Shown here piece after piece: positions 9,682 to 22,033 of a DNA stretch of 64,000 nucleotides (position 1 is the first letter of the stretch; the number at the start of each line of letters is the position of its first letter). This DNA comes from RHKX01 sp963823275 (lineage in GTDB: Bacteria > Actinomycetota > Thermoleophilia > Solirubrobacterales > 70-9), in contig CAWGKW010000003.1 in NCBI GenBank assembly GCA_963823275.1, forward strand, positions 1-64,000, written 5' to 3'. The translations under genes and the position numbers were made by a program. The notes under the pieces were generated by a model. The model was not told the origin of the DNA, ran no database searches, and was given only the letters and a program-made list of their open reading frames with translations.

Positions 9682-9835
9682 CCGCAAGCCCGAAGGGGGG
9701 GCAACTCGGGACCGGTAAGAAGCCCACGAACTGGCAACGGCACAGCCGGTCTTCTCAAGGTCGCCGCGCCATACTGCGTCTGAGGCAGGGCGATCGCCTT
9801 GCCCGCAACGACGTTGGTGAGGAACGGGGTTCCGA

Positions 9836-10243
9836 ATGAACGCAAACGAAGAGTCCGACGGTGCAACCCGGGTGGCTTACATCCTCGGGGTGCCATTGGC
9901 TGACGACGTAGTGCGCCAGTGGCCGCAGATGGGCGAGATTGTACGAACGAGCAAGCTAGTCGCCGATGTGGAGGGCAACTTCCCGGAGCTCACGCTGGAA
10001 GTCGGTAGGCGCCTGCAGCTCGACGACGCAATCGTGGTCGAGTGGACCTGCAATTACGGCGACGGGCGTCTGTACCGGAACGTGACAATTGGAGAGCTTG
10101 AAGATGGCCAAGCGGTGAAGGTCACCGATTACTGGGGTGAGCCGACGGACACGCCTGAGTGGCGTAGGCCGCTGACCGATCGACTGGATATGCCCGGCGC
10201 TGACGGAATCTGGCCGGACAACGGCCAACTCGGCCATTACTAG
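9836..10243 (+). CDS. SnoaL-like / NTF2-fold protein, shortened N-terminus
   Basis: A 135-residue protein. WPQMGE near residue 29 and the strands VVEWTCNYGDG, YRNVTIGELEDGQ and VTDYWGEPTDTPEWR are typical of SnoaL-like ester-cyclase/NTF2-fold proteins. The usual N-terminal helices before WPQ are about 20-25 residues shorter than normal and are replaced by unrelated sequence, so the fold may be incomplete. A GAGGAACGGGG stretch precedes the ATG. It is the only gene between repeat copies 3 and 4, a one-gene cassette. Substrate unknown. Confidence 0.7.
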   Translation: MNANEESDGATRVAYILGVPLADDVVRQWPQMGEIVRTSKLVADVEGNFPELTLEVGRRLQLDDAIVVEWTCNYGDGRLYRNVTIGELEDGQAVKVTDYWGEPTDTPEWRRPLTDRLDMPGADGIWPDNGQLGHY

Positions 10244-10264
10244 GGCGCCGCTCACTGACGATTT

Positions 10265-10460
<196 letters not shown>

Positions 10461-10514
10461 GAGGAAGGCGGGATTCGCAGCCCAACCAGATGCCTCTGTC
10501 TCGGGTAAGCAGCG

Positions 10515-12869
10515 TCAGTCGCGCATGAACCAGGCCGCGACCTGCGCTTCGTGATCGATGTAGGGCTCGCCGGAGACGTCGACGACGACCTTCTCGATCT
10601 CCCCACCAGTGAAGCGGAACGGCGCCTTGTAGTCGGGCGTCACCGGCGAGGCGCTGTCGCGTCCGACGCAGATGCCGTCGCCGACCAGGCAGAAGACCCC
10701 GGGCTGCGTGACGATCTCCTCCGCCCCGACCTGCTCGCCGTCCTCGTACAGCTTGAGGGTCCCCGCGAAGCCCGGCATCGTGGGGTCCTCGCTCTTGCCC
10801 TTCACGCTGAACTCCGCCACGTAGACGTGCTCGCCCGGGGTCACTTCGCGGTCGCTCACCACCTCCTGCAGGACGCTCCCGACCCAGTTGAACGTGTACC
10901 GGAGCCTGCCGTCCTTGACATAGAGGCTGTGCCCCCCGGCCACTCCGCCGTGCGCGAAGAGGACTCCCTTCGCCTCGCCTGAGCCGATCTCGACCCCGGC
11001 GGCGATCTTGTAGGAGCGTCCGGTGATCCGCACGCCGCCCTCCTCCGGGACGTCGGCGGTGTCCGGGAAGTAGATGTACTGCTCGCGGTCCTTGCCCGCA
11101 TGCGGCCGCTCGGCCAGCGTCTGCTCGAGGGCCGACCGGTCGTCGAGCGGCAGTCCCTTGTAGATCCCGGCGTAGTAGAACCAGAGCTGCTCGAGCTGCT
11201 TCAGCCTTTCCGGGTGCTGGTCGGCCACGTTGGTGGACTGGGCGCGGTCCTTGGTCGAGGTCGTAGAGCTCCCACGTGTCCTGCTCGAACTTGCCCCAGC
11301 CGCTCAGCGGCGGGTGCAGCGTGCAGGCGAGCCAGCCCTCGTGATAGATCGCGCGCTGACCGAGCATCGCGTAGAACTGCGTCTCCTTGCCGGGCGCCTC
11401 CGGATCGGTGAGCGAGGCAGCGAAGCTCTCGCCCTCGATCGGGTTCTGCGGGTAGCCCTTGAGTACCTCGGGCGGCTCGATCTCCAGGAGTTCGTAAATC
11501 GTGGGGACGACATCAACCGCATGGACGTACTGATCCCGAGGCTCCGACTGCGGCTTGATCCTCGCCGGCCAGGCAAGGAAGCACATGTCGGCGACCCCGC
11601 CCTCGTATCCGGCCCAGCGCTTCCAGTAGGGGAACGGGGTGTCGAACGCCCAGGCCCACCCGGTGTTGTAGTGGTTATAGGACTGCGGGCCGCCGAGTTC
11701 ATCGATGTGGGGCAGCGTGACGTCGGTCCGGTGGGGACCCCGTTGAAGAACCGCCACTCGTTGAAGGTGCCGTTGGGCCCGCCCTCGCCGCTACCGCCGT
11801 TGTCGGAGACGACCGCGATGAGGGTGTTCTCGAGCTGGTCGGACTCCTCGAGGTAGTCAAGCAGCCGGCCGATCTCGGAGTCCGTGTATGAGAGGTAGGC
11901 CGCGTAGACCTCGGCCATGCGCGAGAACAGACGCTGCTCGTCGGCGCTCAGCGAGTCCCAGGGCCGGACCGTGTCGAGCTGCGGCCAGGGCTGGCCGTCC
12001 GGGCCGGTGACGTCCGGCTCGCCGTGCGGGTTGATCTCCGAGAGCTCCGTCTCGGGCGGCAGCAGCCCGATCTCCTTCTGGCGGGCGAGGATCTCCTCGC
12101 GGATCGCCTCGTACCCCTGATCGAAGCGGCCCTTGTACCTGTCGATCCATTCCTGCGGCGCGTGGTGCGGCGCGTGCCCCGCCTGCGAGGCGAAGTACAT
12201 GAAGAACGGCTTGGCGGGATCGATCTGCCGCGCGTCGCGGATGAACTCGATCGCGCGGTCGGCGAAGTCCTCGGAGGCATGGTAGCCGTCCTCGGGCAGG
12301 CCCGGCGGGTCGATCTGGTGGTTGTCGTAGACGAGGTCGGGATACCAGCTGTTGGTCTCGCCGGGGAGGAAGCCGTAGAACCGCTCGAACCCCCTTCCCA
12401 GCGGCCAGCGGCCCTTGTAGGAGGCGAGCGTCGTCTCGTCCCCGGGCGTCAGGTGCCACTTGCCGATGCAGTAGGTGCTGTAGCCCTCCTCGGCCAGCAC
12501 CTCCGAGATCATCCCGTTCTCGAACGGGATCCGAGCCGAGATCCCGGGGAATCCTGCTCCGAACTCGGCGATCGTCGCCATTCCGTTCGAGGTCGCGTTG
12601 CGGCCGTTGAGCAGCGAAGCGCGCGTCGGGGAGCAGAGCGCCGTCGTGTGGAAGTTCGAGTAGCGGACGCCGACCTCGGCGATCCGCCGCATGTTCGGGC
12701 ACTCGACCGGCCCGCCGAAGAGGTCCATCGTCCCGTAGCCGACGTCGTCCCAGGAGATCAGCAGGACATTCGGCGCTCCGTCGAGCGCCTTCGGCGGCAG
12801 GAACGGCTCCCAGTCGGGGACGGAGTCGCGGATGTCGAGGGTGATCTTGCCCTTGAAGTCCTTAGCCAC
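10515..12869 (-). CDS. Arylsulfatase (two frameshifts)
   Basis: A formylglycine-dependent sulfatase of about 780 residues, the length of large AtsA-type enzymes. The CSPTR motif (about residue 80) contains the Cys converted to formylglycine; WDDVGYG near residue 40 and VVSDNGG supply metal ligands. It starts at GTG 12869 with AAAGGA seven bases upstream. The frame changes near 11730 (one base missing between GVPT and TDVTLPHIDELGG) and near 11250 (one extra base in DLDKDRAQ). Sequence on both sides is well preserved, so a read error is as likely as inactivation. It is the second gene of a pair with the LURP-one-like gene. It hydrolyses sulfate esters; substrate unknown. Confidence 0.85.
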
Positions 12870-12900
12870 GATTTCGTCCTTTCGTTTGTATGCGTAATTC

Positions 12901-13413
12901 TCAGCCGCGGGCCATGTCGTCGATCGCAACGGTGAGGGCCAGGAGCAGAGCCTCGTCCTCACCTTGGGCGATCTCGACCCCATAGGTGTCGCGCACCCGG
13001 AACCACTTCTTCGACACCGTCGCGACCGTGTCGCCGTCGCGCTCGATCTCGTACTCGTGCTGGAGCACGTTGCCGTGGGCCTTCAGGTCCTCGCCGTTCT
13101 CGATGTCGATCGCGAAACGATCACGGATTCCGACCAGCGCCTTGTGGACGGTCGCGATCGTGTCGCCGTCGCGCTCGATCTTCATCTTGTCGCGGACGCT
13201 GAGCTTCTTCTCCCTGATCTTCGCCACCTCGTCGCCGGCGAGGTCTTCGAGGATGAAGGTGTTGCGGGCTCGCAGCGCCTTGCCGTCCACCTTGAAGACG
13301 CGCTCGCCCTGGTCATCCTCGATCCAGGAGTCGTCGCCGATCGAGACGAGCTTCTCGTGCATCTGAAAGCGTCGGCCCTCCGGCGCGTCATCGCGGTTTC
13401 GCAGCAGTCCCAT
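12901..13413 (-). CDS. LURP-one-related (LOR / DUF567) protein
   Basis: A 170-residue protein. It has the tubby-like LOR pattern of alternating beta strands and a final helix: MHEKLVSIGDDSWI, VFKVDGKALRARNTF, then two IERDGDTIATV-type strand pairs and the closing LLLALTVAIDDMA helix. The bacterial family has no assigned biochemical role; a membrane-lipid link has been suggested for relatives. It lies 31 bp upstream of the sulfatase gene on the same strand and is probably co-transcribed. The ATG at 13413 follows AGAGGAACCC. Confidence 0.8.
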   Translation of the reverse strand: MGLLRNRDDAPEGRRFQMHEKLVSIGDDSWIEDDQGERVFKVDGKALRARNTFILEDLAGDEVAKIREKKLSVRDKMKIERDGDTIATVHKALVGIRDRFAIDIENGEDLKAHGNVLQHEYEIERDGDTVATVSKKWFRVRDTYGVEIAQGEDEALLLALTVAIDDMARG

Positions 13414-13511
13414 GGGTTCCTCTCATTTCTCGGTTGGGCGCCGATCCTACGGCCGACGCTCGGCGCGCGCCCGACGGCCACATACGGGGGTGGCGCCTAT
13501 CACCGACGATC

Positions 13512-13705
13512 CATTGGGCACCAAACCCCTTCCTGGTGCCCAAGTCCAACCCAATCCCACCAATTCACGAGTATCCGCGCTGAAGCGGCGGGCGAGCCCT
13601 CGGAACACGAACCGCTTGCTAGAGCCGATTCCCTGACCCGGACACCCCAGTACCTCCCCGCATCGCACCCAGGAGGTCGCCGGCTCGAGCCCGGCTAGCT
13701 CCACT
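13512..13705 (+). repeat. tRNA-Ala-fragment repeat, copy 5
   Basis: A perfect hairpin arm pair, TTGGGCACCA and TGGTGCCCAA (13514-13543), starts the unit; a diverged AATTCACGAGTATCCGCG block and CGAACCGCTTGCTAGAGCC follow. The tRNA 3' half ends at 13705. The T-loop reads CTCGAGC instead of TTCGAGC, losing the invariant T54, which confirms that it is not under selection as a tRNA. Confidence 0.87.
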
Positions 13706-13709
13706 CAAC

Positions 13710-13729
13710 GGCGGTTCCGCGGAACCGCC
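13710..13729. terminator. 20-bp perfect palindrome, possible terminator
   Basis: GGCGGTTCCG followed by CGGAACCGCC is perfectly self-complementary and lies four bases after repeat copy 5, between genes that both read on the minus strand. There is no T-run, so it may be a hairpin terminator or a protein site. Confidence 0.35.
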
Positions 13730-13786
13730 CCTGTGAGATACCGGAACGCTCTGTCGCTATCCCTCGCGAACCAGCGCAACCGCGCC

Positions 13787-14047
13787 TCAGCCGGATATGG
13801 CCGAGACGCTGAAGACGCAGTTGTCGCCCTGAAACCCTCCGCGGGCGATGAAGGTCCCGGACAAGCTCTTGCCATCCGAGGCCAGGGCGTTGTAGGTGCC
13901 GCCATTCGTCACCGTGGCGAAGGACTCGATCACTATCGAGGAGCCATCGGAGATATTGCCGCTGCTCGTTGCTGGGTTCGTGGCGGTGCTCTGATACCAC
14001 GCTGTCGTTCCAACCCCAGTTAGGTAGAGCCCGTGATCACAGGCCAA
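13787..14047 (-). CDS. Small protein, possible C-terminal fragment of an exported protein
   Basis: An 86-codon ORF whose only start is TTG at 14047. Its composition is Ser/Thr/Gly-rich and it ends GGFQGDNCVFSVSAISG, which looks like the beta-rich end of a secreted protein. No signal peptide is present. It directly abuts the stop codon of the 63-residue ORF upstream. It is either a truncated remnant or the last gene of a small operon. No family recognised. Confidence 0.4.
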   Translation of the reverse strand: MACDHGLYLTGVGTTAWYQSTATNPATSSGNISDGSSIVIESFATVTNGGTYNALASDGKSLSGTFIARGGFQGDNCVFSVSAISG

Positions 14048-14239
14048 TCAGGCCCGAGCGAAGAAGGCTCGCATCTCGGCGTAGGACCTGCGGCACTCTT
14101 CGTAGGAGGCGACCGGGCCGATCAGCTCCTCGGGAGTACCCAGATCACGAAGAAACCGGGCGGAATCAGGATCCCTCGGCCGTCGGCGCTCGATCACGGC
14201 GTCGGACGCCGTTTCAGAGGTTTCTTTGCTCGTTTCCAT
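14048..14239 (-). CDS. Hypothetical 63-residue protein
   Basis: A charged 63-residue ORF (starts METSKETSE, ends EMRAFFARA) with AAGGG upstream of its ATG. It begins three bases after the stop of the 95-residue ORF, so the two are probably translated together. No conserved domain recognised. The size and pairing recall a toxin-antitoxin or immunity pair, but no motif supports that. Confidence 0.45.
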   Translation of the reverse strand: METSKETSETASDAVIERRRPRDPDSARFLRDLGTPEELIGPVASYEECRRSYAEMRAFFARA

Positions 14240-14242
14240 GCT

Positions 14243-14530
14243 CTAGCCCTTAATGCGTTTCGCCAACTGGTGTGTCTGCGCAGAACCCAAGAGCGCATCG
14301 TCTGTTCGACCATCAGCCCAATCACGCAGCAGCGCAAGGCCTTCCTGGAGGTGTCGCTCCCTCGCAACGATCGTCTGGAGCCTCTTCTCATTCAACTCGG
14401 GTAGAGCCGCCAATGCAAGAGCCTGGTTTGCCGAGACGCCGTCCTCCCAATAGATAAAGTCAGGTGGCTGAGGAGCGCTGGTCACGAGCTTCAAGATCAG
14501 CTTAGCCTCGGGGAGTCCGTCCCAGCCCAC
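14243..14530 (-). CDS. Hypothetical 95-residue protein
   Basis: GTG start at 14530. It encodes a mostly helical 95-residue protein (PPDFIYWEDGVSANQALALAAL, NEKRLQTIVARERHLQEG in outline) with no transmembrane segment or signal peptide. It heads a tight three-ORF minus-strand set between repeat copies 5 and 6. I do not recognise the family. Confidence 0.5.
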   Translation of the reverse strand: MGWDGLPEAKLILKLVTSAPQPPDFIYWEDGVSANQALALAALPELNEKRLQTIVARERHLQEGLALLRDWADGRTDDALLGSAQTHQLAKRIKG

Positions 14531-14575
14531 CTAAGACTCACGACCGTTGCTTCGGCTCGACGGACCTCGGCGTTC

Positions 14576-14764
<189 letters not shown>

Positions 14765-14782
14765 CCGGCGGCCGTCTGGCGG

Positions 14783-16731
14783 CTACCCCTTCTTGATCAC
14801 CGTGAACTTGACGATCGCCGGGTCTCCGACGTTGCCCGCCTCATCGGTCGCCTGAATCGAGATCGTGTGCTTCTTGCCCTTGCCGCCCTTGGACTTGGCC
14901 TTGACGCTGAACGGCGAGGAGCAGGGCTTGAAGTCGGCCTTGTCGAGCTGCACTCGAAGGTCGCTCCGGCCTCGGAGCTGAAGGAGACCTTGACCTTGGC
15001 CGTCTTCTTCTTCGTCTTGATCTTGCTCTTCGGCTTCTTGGTGATCGTGGTGTCGGGAGGAGTGGTGTCGACGGTGAACGCCTGGGTCGCGGGAGTCGGG
15101 TCGGTGTTGGAGGCGGGATCGATGGCTCGGACCTGGAACTGGTGGGGGCCGTCGGCCAGGGCGAAGGTCGTGTTGCTGTCCCAGGGCCTGAGCAGGGATC
15201 GAAGGTGCCCCCGTCGACCTTGCACTCGAAGCTCGAGCCGGCCTCGCTGGAGGAAAAGGTGAAGGTCGGGGTGTTGTCGTTGGTGACGCCGGTCGGGCCG
15301 GAGTCGATCGTCGTCTGCGGCGGGGTGTCGCGGTCGAAGATCGTGACGGCGTCGCTGGTGGTGGAGGCGACGTAGGCGTTGGCGCCGTCGGGGGAGATCG
15401 TCACCGAGTTTGCGTAGTTGAGGGCGGTGCCGTCGACTGCAGGCTCCGGCGCTGCCGGTCTCGGAGATGCAGCCGGCGGTGCCGGCCTTCTGGGTCAGGG
15501 CGCCGGTGGTGGGGTTGCGGTCGAAGATCGCGACGGCGTTGCTGAGGAAGGAGGCGACGTAGGCGCTGGTGCCGTCGGGGGAGATCGTGACCGCCGCCGC
15601 GGCGCCGAGGGCGGTGGCGTCGACGCAGGCTCCAGCGGTTCCGTTCTCGGAGATGCAGCCGGCGGTGGCGGGCTTCTGGGTCAGGGCTCCGGTGGTGGGG
15701 TTGCGGTCGAAGACCGCGACGGCACCGCTGCTCTGGGAGGCGACGTAGGCGTTGGCGCCGTCGGGGGAGACGGTGACGAGTTTGCGCCGTCGAGGGCGAT
15801 GCCGTCGACGCAGGCTCCGGCGCTGCCGGTCTCGGAGATGCAGCCGGCGGTGCCGGGCTTCTGGGTCAGGGCGCCGGTGGTGGGGTTGCGGTCGAAGATC
15901 GCGACGGCGTCGCTGATGACGGAGGCGACGTAGGCGCTGGTGCCGTCGGGGGAGATCGTGACTGAGATTGCGCGGTCGAGGGCGGTGCCGTCGACGCAGG
16001 CTCCGGCGGTGCCCGTCTCGGAGATGCAGCCGGCGGTGCCGGGCTTCTGGGTCAGGGCTCCGGTGGTGGGGTTGCGGTCGAAGATCGCCACGGCGTTGCT
16101 GATGTCGGAGGCGACGTAGGCGTTGGCGCCGTCGGGGGAGATCGTGACCGAGCATGCGTCGTCGAGGGCGATGCCGTCGACGCAGGCTCCGGCGCTACCG
16201 GTCTCGGAGATGCAGCCGGCGGTGCCGGGCTTCTGGGTCAGGGCTCCGGTGGTCGTGTTGCGGTCGAAGATCGCGACGGCGTCGCTGTTAGCTCGGAGGC
16301 GACGTAGGCGTTGGCGCCGTCGGGGGAGATCGTGACCGAGGATGCGCCGAAGAGGGCCTTGCCGTCGATGCAGGCTCCGGCGGAGCCGTCTCGGAGATGC
16401 AGCCGGCGGTGCCGGCCTTCTGGGTCAGGGCACCGGTGGTGGTGTTGCGGTCGAAGATCGCGACGGCGTTGCTGTTGACGGAGGCGACGTAGGCGTTGGC
16501 GCCGTCGGGGGAGATCGTGACCGAGACTGCGTTGTCGAGGGCGTTGCCGTCGACGCAGGCTCCGGCGCTGCCGGTCTCGGAGATGCAGCCGGCGGTGCCG
16601 GGCTTCTGGGTCAGTCCTCCGACAGCCGCCAGGGCACTCGCGGCGAGCAGCAGGCTCAGCGACGCGGCGACGACGAGCGCACCTCGCAAGCTGCGTCGTC
16701 GTGAAACCTCAGTCGAGTCTGGGTTCGTCAA
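14783..16731 (-). pseudogene. Secreted 62-residue-repeat protein with Ig-like tail, copy 1 (several frameshifts)
   Basis: Read across frames, the product has an Arg-rich N-terminus and a signal peptide (SLLLAASALAA), about seven repeats of a 62-residue unit containing VTISPDGANAYVAS and AIFDRNPTTGALTQK (YVTN/lactonase-like beta-propeller strands), then an Ig-like domain (TFSSSEAGSSFECKVDGG) and a Lys-rich C-terminal domain ending KFTVIKKG. Each unit has a Cys pair (GCISET, GACVDG). The frame breaks repeatedly, for example near 16389, 16290, 15780, 15440, 15190 and 14955. The likely start is TTG 16731, matching the paralogue at 21937. Probably cell-surface or secreted; function unknown. Confidence 0.75.
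15460..16600 (-). repeat. Seven tandem 186-bp coding repeats
   Basis: The marker CAGCCGGCGGT recurs near 15470, 15656, 15841, 16027, 16212, 16400 and 16586, a period of 185-188 bp. A true coding period is 186 bp (62 codons); the off-size steps coincide with frame breaks. Confidence 0.85.
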
Positions 16732-16785
16732 CTGCTGCTCGCCATCCCGTTGAATCTACGGCACAGCCCTGGCGCAGTCAACGGA

Positions 16786-16816
16786 CACCGGGGTGGCCGG
16801 TTCGAGTCCGGCTAGG
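16786..16816 (+). other. Vestigial T-arm-like sequence
   Basis: GGCCGGTTCGAGTCCGGCT matches a tRNA T-arm (5-bp stem, TTCGAGT loop). None of the rest of the repeat is present. It may be a seventh, eroded copy of the tRNA-fragment repeat, or chance. Confidence 0.3.
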
Positions 16817-16866
16817 TGACAGTCGTCCACCGGCAGTTTCGTGCCGCGGCGACGGATATTCACCCA

Positions 16867-17040
16867 ATGAAGACCTGGGTCGTCGTTCTCGGTGCCGGCT
16901 TCGGCGGGCTGGAGCTCTCGACGGTTCGGTCATGTCCAGCGCCTTCCACACCCCTTCCGATGCGGCTCGTCGCCGAGAAGGTCAAGTTCGGCTCCAGTCG
17001 CCGTGCCCGCTGGTTTGAGCGGCCGGCGCTGAGGTGGTGA
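16867..17040 (+). pseudogene. Remnant of SQR/NDH-2-like flavoprotein (internal deletion)
   Basis: The ORF joins MKTWVVVLGAGFGGLEL, the FAD-binding N-terminus of the protein encoded at 24829-25956, to its last twenty codons (LVAEKVKFGSSRRARWF). About 1 kb of the middle is missing. Both ends match the intact paralogue at high identity, and the upstream flank resembles it too. It cannot be functional, lacking the NAD and quinone regions. Confidence 0.8.
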
Positions 17041-17871
17041 GTCGAAAGCCGGGGCGCCGGGCAGCGGTCCAACGCCCGGTCGTTCTGGTCACGGGCGCAT
17101 CGTCGGGGATCGGAGCGGCGACGGCACAGCTGCTCGCCGGGCGGGGCCACACGGTGGTTGGCGTGAGCCGGCGCGGGAAGGCGCCCGCCGGCGTCCACGC
17201 CGGCGTGATGGACGTCGACGACGACGCCTCAGTGCGCGCGGGAGTCGCGGATCTGCTCGCCGAGCACGGTCGCCTGGACGTCGTGGTGAACGCGGCCGGG
17301 TTCGGGCTTGCCGGGCCGGTCGAGACCACGCCGCTGGACGACGCGCGTGGCCAGATGGAGACGAACCTCTGGGGCGCGGTGCGGGTGACCCGAGAGGCGC
17401 TTCCGGCGTTGCGGGCTTCCGGCAACGGACTACTCGTCAACGTGAGCTCGCTCGCCGGGGTCTTCGCGATCCCGTTCCAGGCCTACTACACGGCAAGCAA
17501 GTTCGCGATCGAGGGCTGGAGCGAGGCGCTGGCCTACGAGGTCGCGCCCTTCGGCATGCACGTGACGCTCGTCGAGCCCGGCAACATCAGCTCCGGTTTC
17601 ACCGACGGGCGAGTCGAGGTCCGCGGCGCCGACCGCGAGCCCTACGGCGACGCATACCGCCGGGCAATCGAAATCATGGTCCGCGACGAGCGCGACGGCG
17701 GTCGGGCCCGAGGTCGTCGCCGAGACGATCGCGGGGGTCGTCAGCGCCCGCCGCCCGCCGCGGCGGGTGACCTCGGGCAGCACCGGTGAGCGCTCGACCG
17801 TGCTGCTGCGCCGATTCCTGCCGACCCGCGCGTTCGAGTGGATCGGCAGGAAGCTCATGCTGGGCGACTGA
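17034..17871 (+). CDS. Short-chain dehydrogenase/reductase (frameshifted)
   Basis: About 278 residues. The Rossmann motif TGASSGIG (about residue 22), NAAG and the catalytic Ser plus YTASK are all present, so it is a classical NAD(P)-dependent SDR. GTG 17034 is the start. One extra base near 17695 (after RDERDGG) shifts the frame; in the next frame the natural C-terminus continues GPEVVAETIAGVV to a stop at 17869-17871. Conservation beyond the break argues for a sequence error. Substrate unknown. Confidence 0.8.
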
Positions 17872-17970
17872 GGAGGCCGCCGCTTCGAGCAGCCAGTGGA
17901 GCGGGTTGAGTCTGCATAGCGACCTCAATCCGCCCCACTGAGCGGCCTTAAGGGTATTCCGGCGGCTACC

Positions 17971-17998
17971 TTTGATCGATTCCAGAAAGCGGTAGTGT
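17971..17998 (+). promoter_or_regulatory. furA promoter, leaderless
   Basis: TTTGAT (17971-17976), a 16-bp spacer and TAGTGT (17993-17998) place the transcription start at or next to the GTG of furA at 18006, implying a leaderless mRNA. The spacer ATTCCAGAAAG is a candidate Fur-type operator. Inference from spacing only. Confidence 0.5.
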
Positions 17999-18005
17999 CC
18001 GGGCG

Positions 18006-18466
18006 GTGCCGACGACTGCGGAATTCGAAGACATGTTGCGTGGGACCGATCTCCGCGTGACCCGTCCGCGTTTGGCGGTGCTGAACGCGGTGTACGACCA
18101 TCCGCATGCCGACACGAATTCGATCAGCGGCATCGTGCGTGAGAGACCTCGGCGAGGTGTCTCACCAGACCGTCTACAACGTGCTTCAGGCACTGGCCGG
18201 CGCGGGCCTGGTGCGACACATCCAGCCGCCGGGCTCCGTGGCGCGCTACGAGTCGCGGGTCGGAGACAACCATCACCACCTCGTGTGCCGATCGTGCGGC
18301 GCCATTGCAGACGTCGATTGCGCCGTCGGCACCGCACCCTGCCTGACTGCGTCCGACGATCACGGCTACGCGATCGACGAGTGCGAGGTCGTCCACCGGG
18401 GCCTATGTCCCGAATGCTCGAACACGACCACTTCCGATCAAGCCCCTGAACCCCGAAAGGATCCCC

Positions 18467-18474
<8 letters not shown>
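18006..18474 (+). CDS. furA: Fur-family repressor upstream of katG (frameshifted)
   Basis: About 155 residues. The N-terminal winged helix (LRGTDLRVTRPRLAVLNAV, then VSHQTVYNVLQAL) and the metal-binding HHHLVCRSCG plus CPEC are those of FurA/CatR proteins. One extra A near 18143, between GIVRE and DLGEVSH, breaks the frame; both parts are otherwise normal. The coding end overlaps katG by eight bases, so the two are one operon, as in mycobacteria and Streptomyces, where the repressor senses iron or peroxide and controls the catalase-peroxidase. Confidence 0.85.
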
Positions 18475-20698
<2,224 letters not shown>

Positions 20699-20732
20699 GC
20701 TTGGCTCCATCCCGCCTGCAAGCGGCTGGAGC

Positions 20733-21937
20733 TCAACCCTTCTTGATCACCGTGAACTTGACGACGGCGGGGTCTCCGACGTTGCCGGCCTCATCGGTGG
20801 CCTGAATCGAGATCGTGTGCTTCTTGCCCTTGCCGCCCTTGGCCTTGGCCTTGACCTTGAACGGTGATGAGCAGGGCTTGAAGTCAGCCTTGTCCAGTTG
20901 ACAATCCAAGGTCGCGCCCGCCTCGGACTTGAAGGAGACCTTGACCTTGGCTGACTTCTTCTTGGTCTTGAGCTTGGCCTTCGGCTTCTTGGTGATCGTG
21001 GTCTCGGGGGCGGCGGTGTCGACGGTGAACGCCTGGGTCGCGGGCGTCGGGTCGGTGTTGGCGGCTGGATCGGTGGCTCGGACCTGGAACTGATGGGGGC
21101 CGTCGAGCAGGGGAAAGGTTGTGTGGCTGGCACCCGGGCCTGAGCACGGATCGAAGGGGCCACCGTCGACCTTGCACTCGAACGTCGAGCCGGCGTCGCT
21201 GGAGGAGAAGGTAAAGGTCGGAGTGTTGTCGTTGGTCAGACCGTGTCGGCCCGGAGCCGATCGTCGTCTGCGGCGGCGCGTCGCGGTCGAAGATCGCGAC
21301 GGCGTCGCTGAACTCGGAGGCGACGTAGGCGTTGGTGCCGTCGGGGGAGATCGTCACCGAGCTTGCGCCGTGAGGGCGGTGCCGTCGATGCAGGCTCCGG
21401 CGCTGCCGGTCTCGGAGATGCAGCCGGCGGTGCCGGCTTCTGGGTCAGGGCGCCGGTGGTCGTGTTGCGGTCGAAGATCGCTACGGCATCGGTGCGCTGA
21501 GAGGCGACGTAGGCGCTGGTCCCGTCGGGGGAGATCGTCACCGACCGTGCGCCGTCGAGGGCGGTGCCGTCGACGCAGGCTCCGGCGGTGCCGGTCTCGG
21601 AGATGCAGCCGGCGGTGCCGGGCTTCTGGGTCAGGGCTCCGGTGGTCGGGTTGCGGTCGAAGATCGTGACGGCGCTGCTGTTCTCAGAGGCGACGTAGGC
21701 GTTGGCGCCGTCAGGGGAGACCGTCACCGAGCGTGCGAAGTCGAGCGCGGTGCCGTCGGCGCAGGCCCCGGCGGTGCCGGTCTCGGAGATGCAGCCGGCG
21801 GTGCCGGGCTTCTGGGTCAGTCCTCCGACAGCCGCCAGGGCACTCGCTGCGAGCAGCAGGCTCAGCAACGCCGCGACGACGAGGGCACCTCGCAGGCTGC
21901 GGCGCCGTGAGCCCTCGCTCGAGCCTGGGCTCGTCAT
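20733..21937 (-). pseudogene. Secreted 62-residue-repeat protein with Ig-like tail, copy 2 (several frameshifts)
   Basis: Paralogue of the gene at 14783-16731: the same N-terminus (SRRRSLRGALVVA), signal peptide, 62-residue units (three or so instead of seven), Ig-like domain and Lys-rich tail ending VIKKG. The ATG at 21937 follows GAGAGG. Frame changes occur near 21440, 21370, 21240 and 21100. The near-identical nucleotide sequence of the two genes suggests recent duplication or gene conversion. Tandem G/C-rich repeats are prone to assembly error, so the true state may be intact. Confidence 0.72.
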
Positions 21938-22033
21938 CTGCCTCTCGCTATGCCGCTGGAACCTACGGCTATGCATTGTCGAAGTCAACGAGCAAGCGGC
22001 AGCTGGACGGAGTGGGGCGTGATTTCAGGCAAG

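Noticed and set aside
14783..16731. CRISPR array, suggested by regular repeats
   Set aside because: The period is 186 bp, the repeats encode a protein unit, and there are no short unique spacers or cas genes.
16786..16816. Seventh full repeat copy
   Set aside because: Only the T-arm matches; the acceptor strand and upstream blocks are absent.
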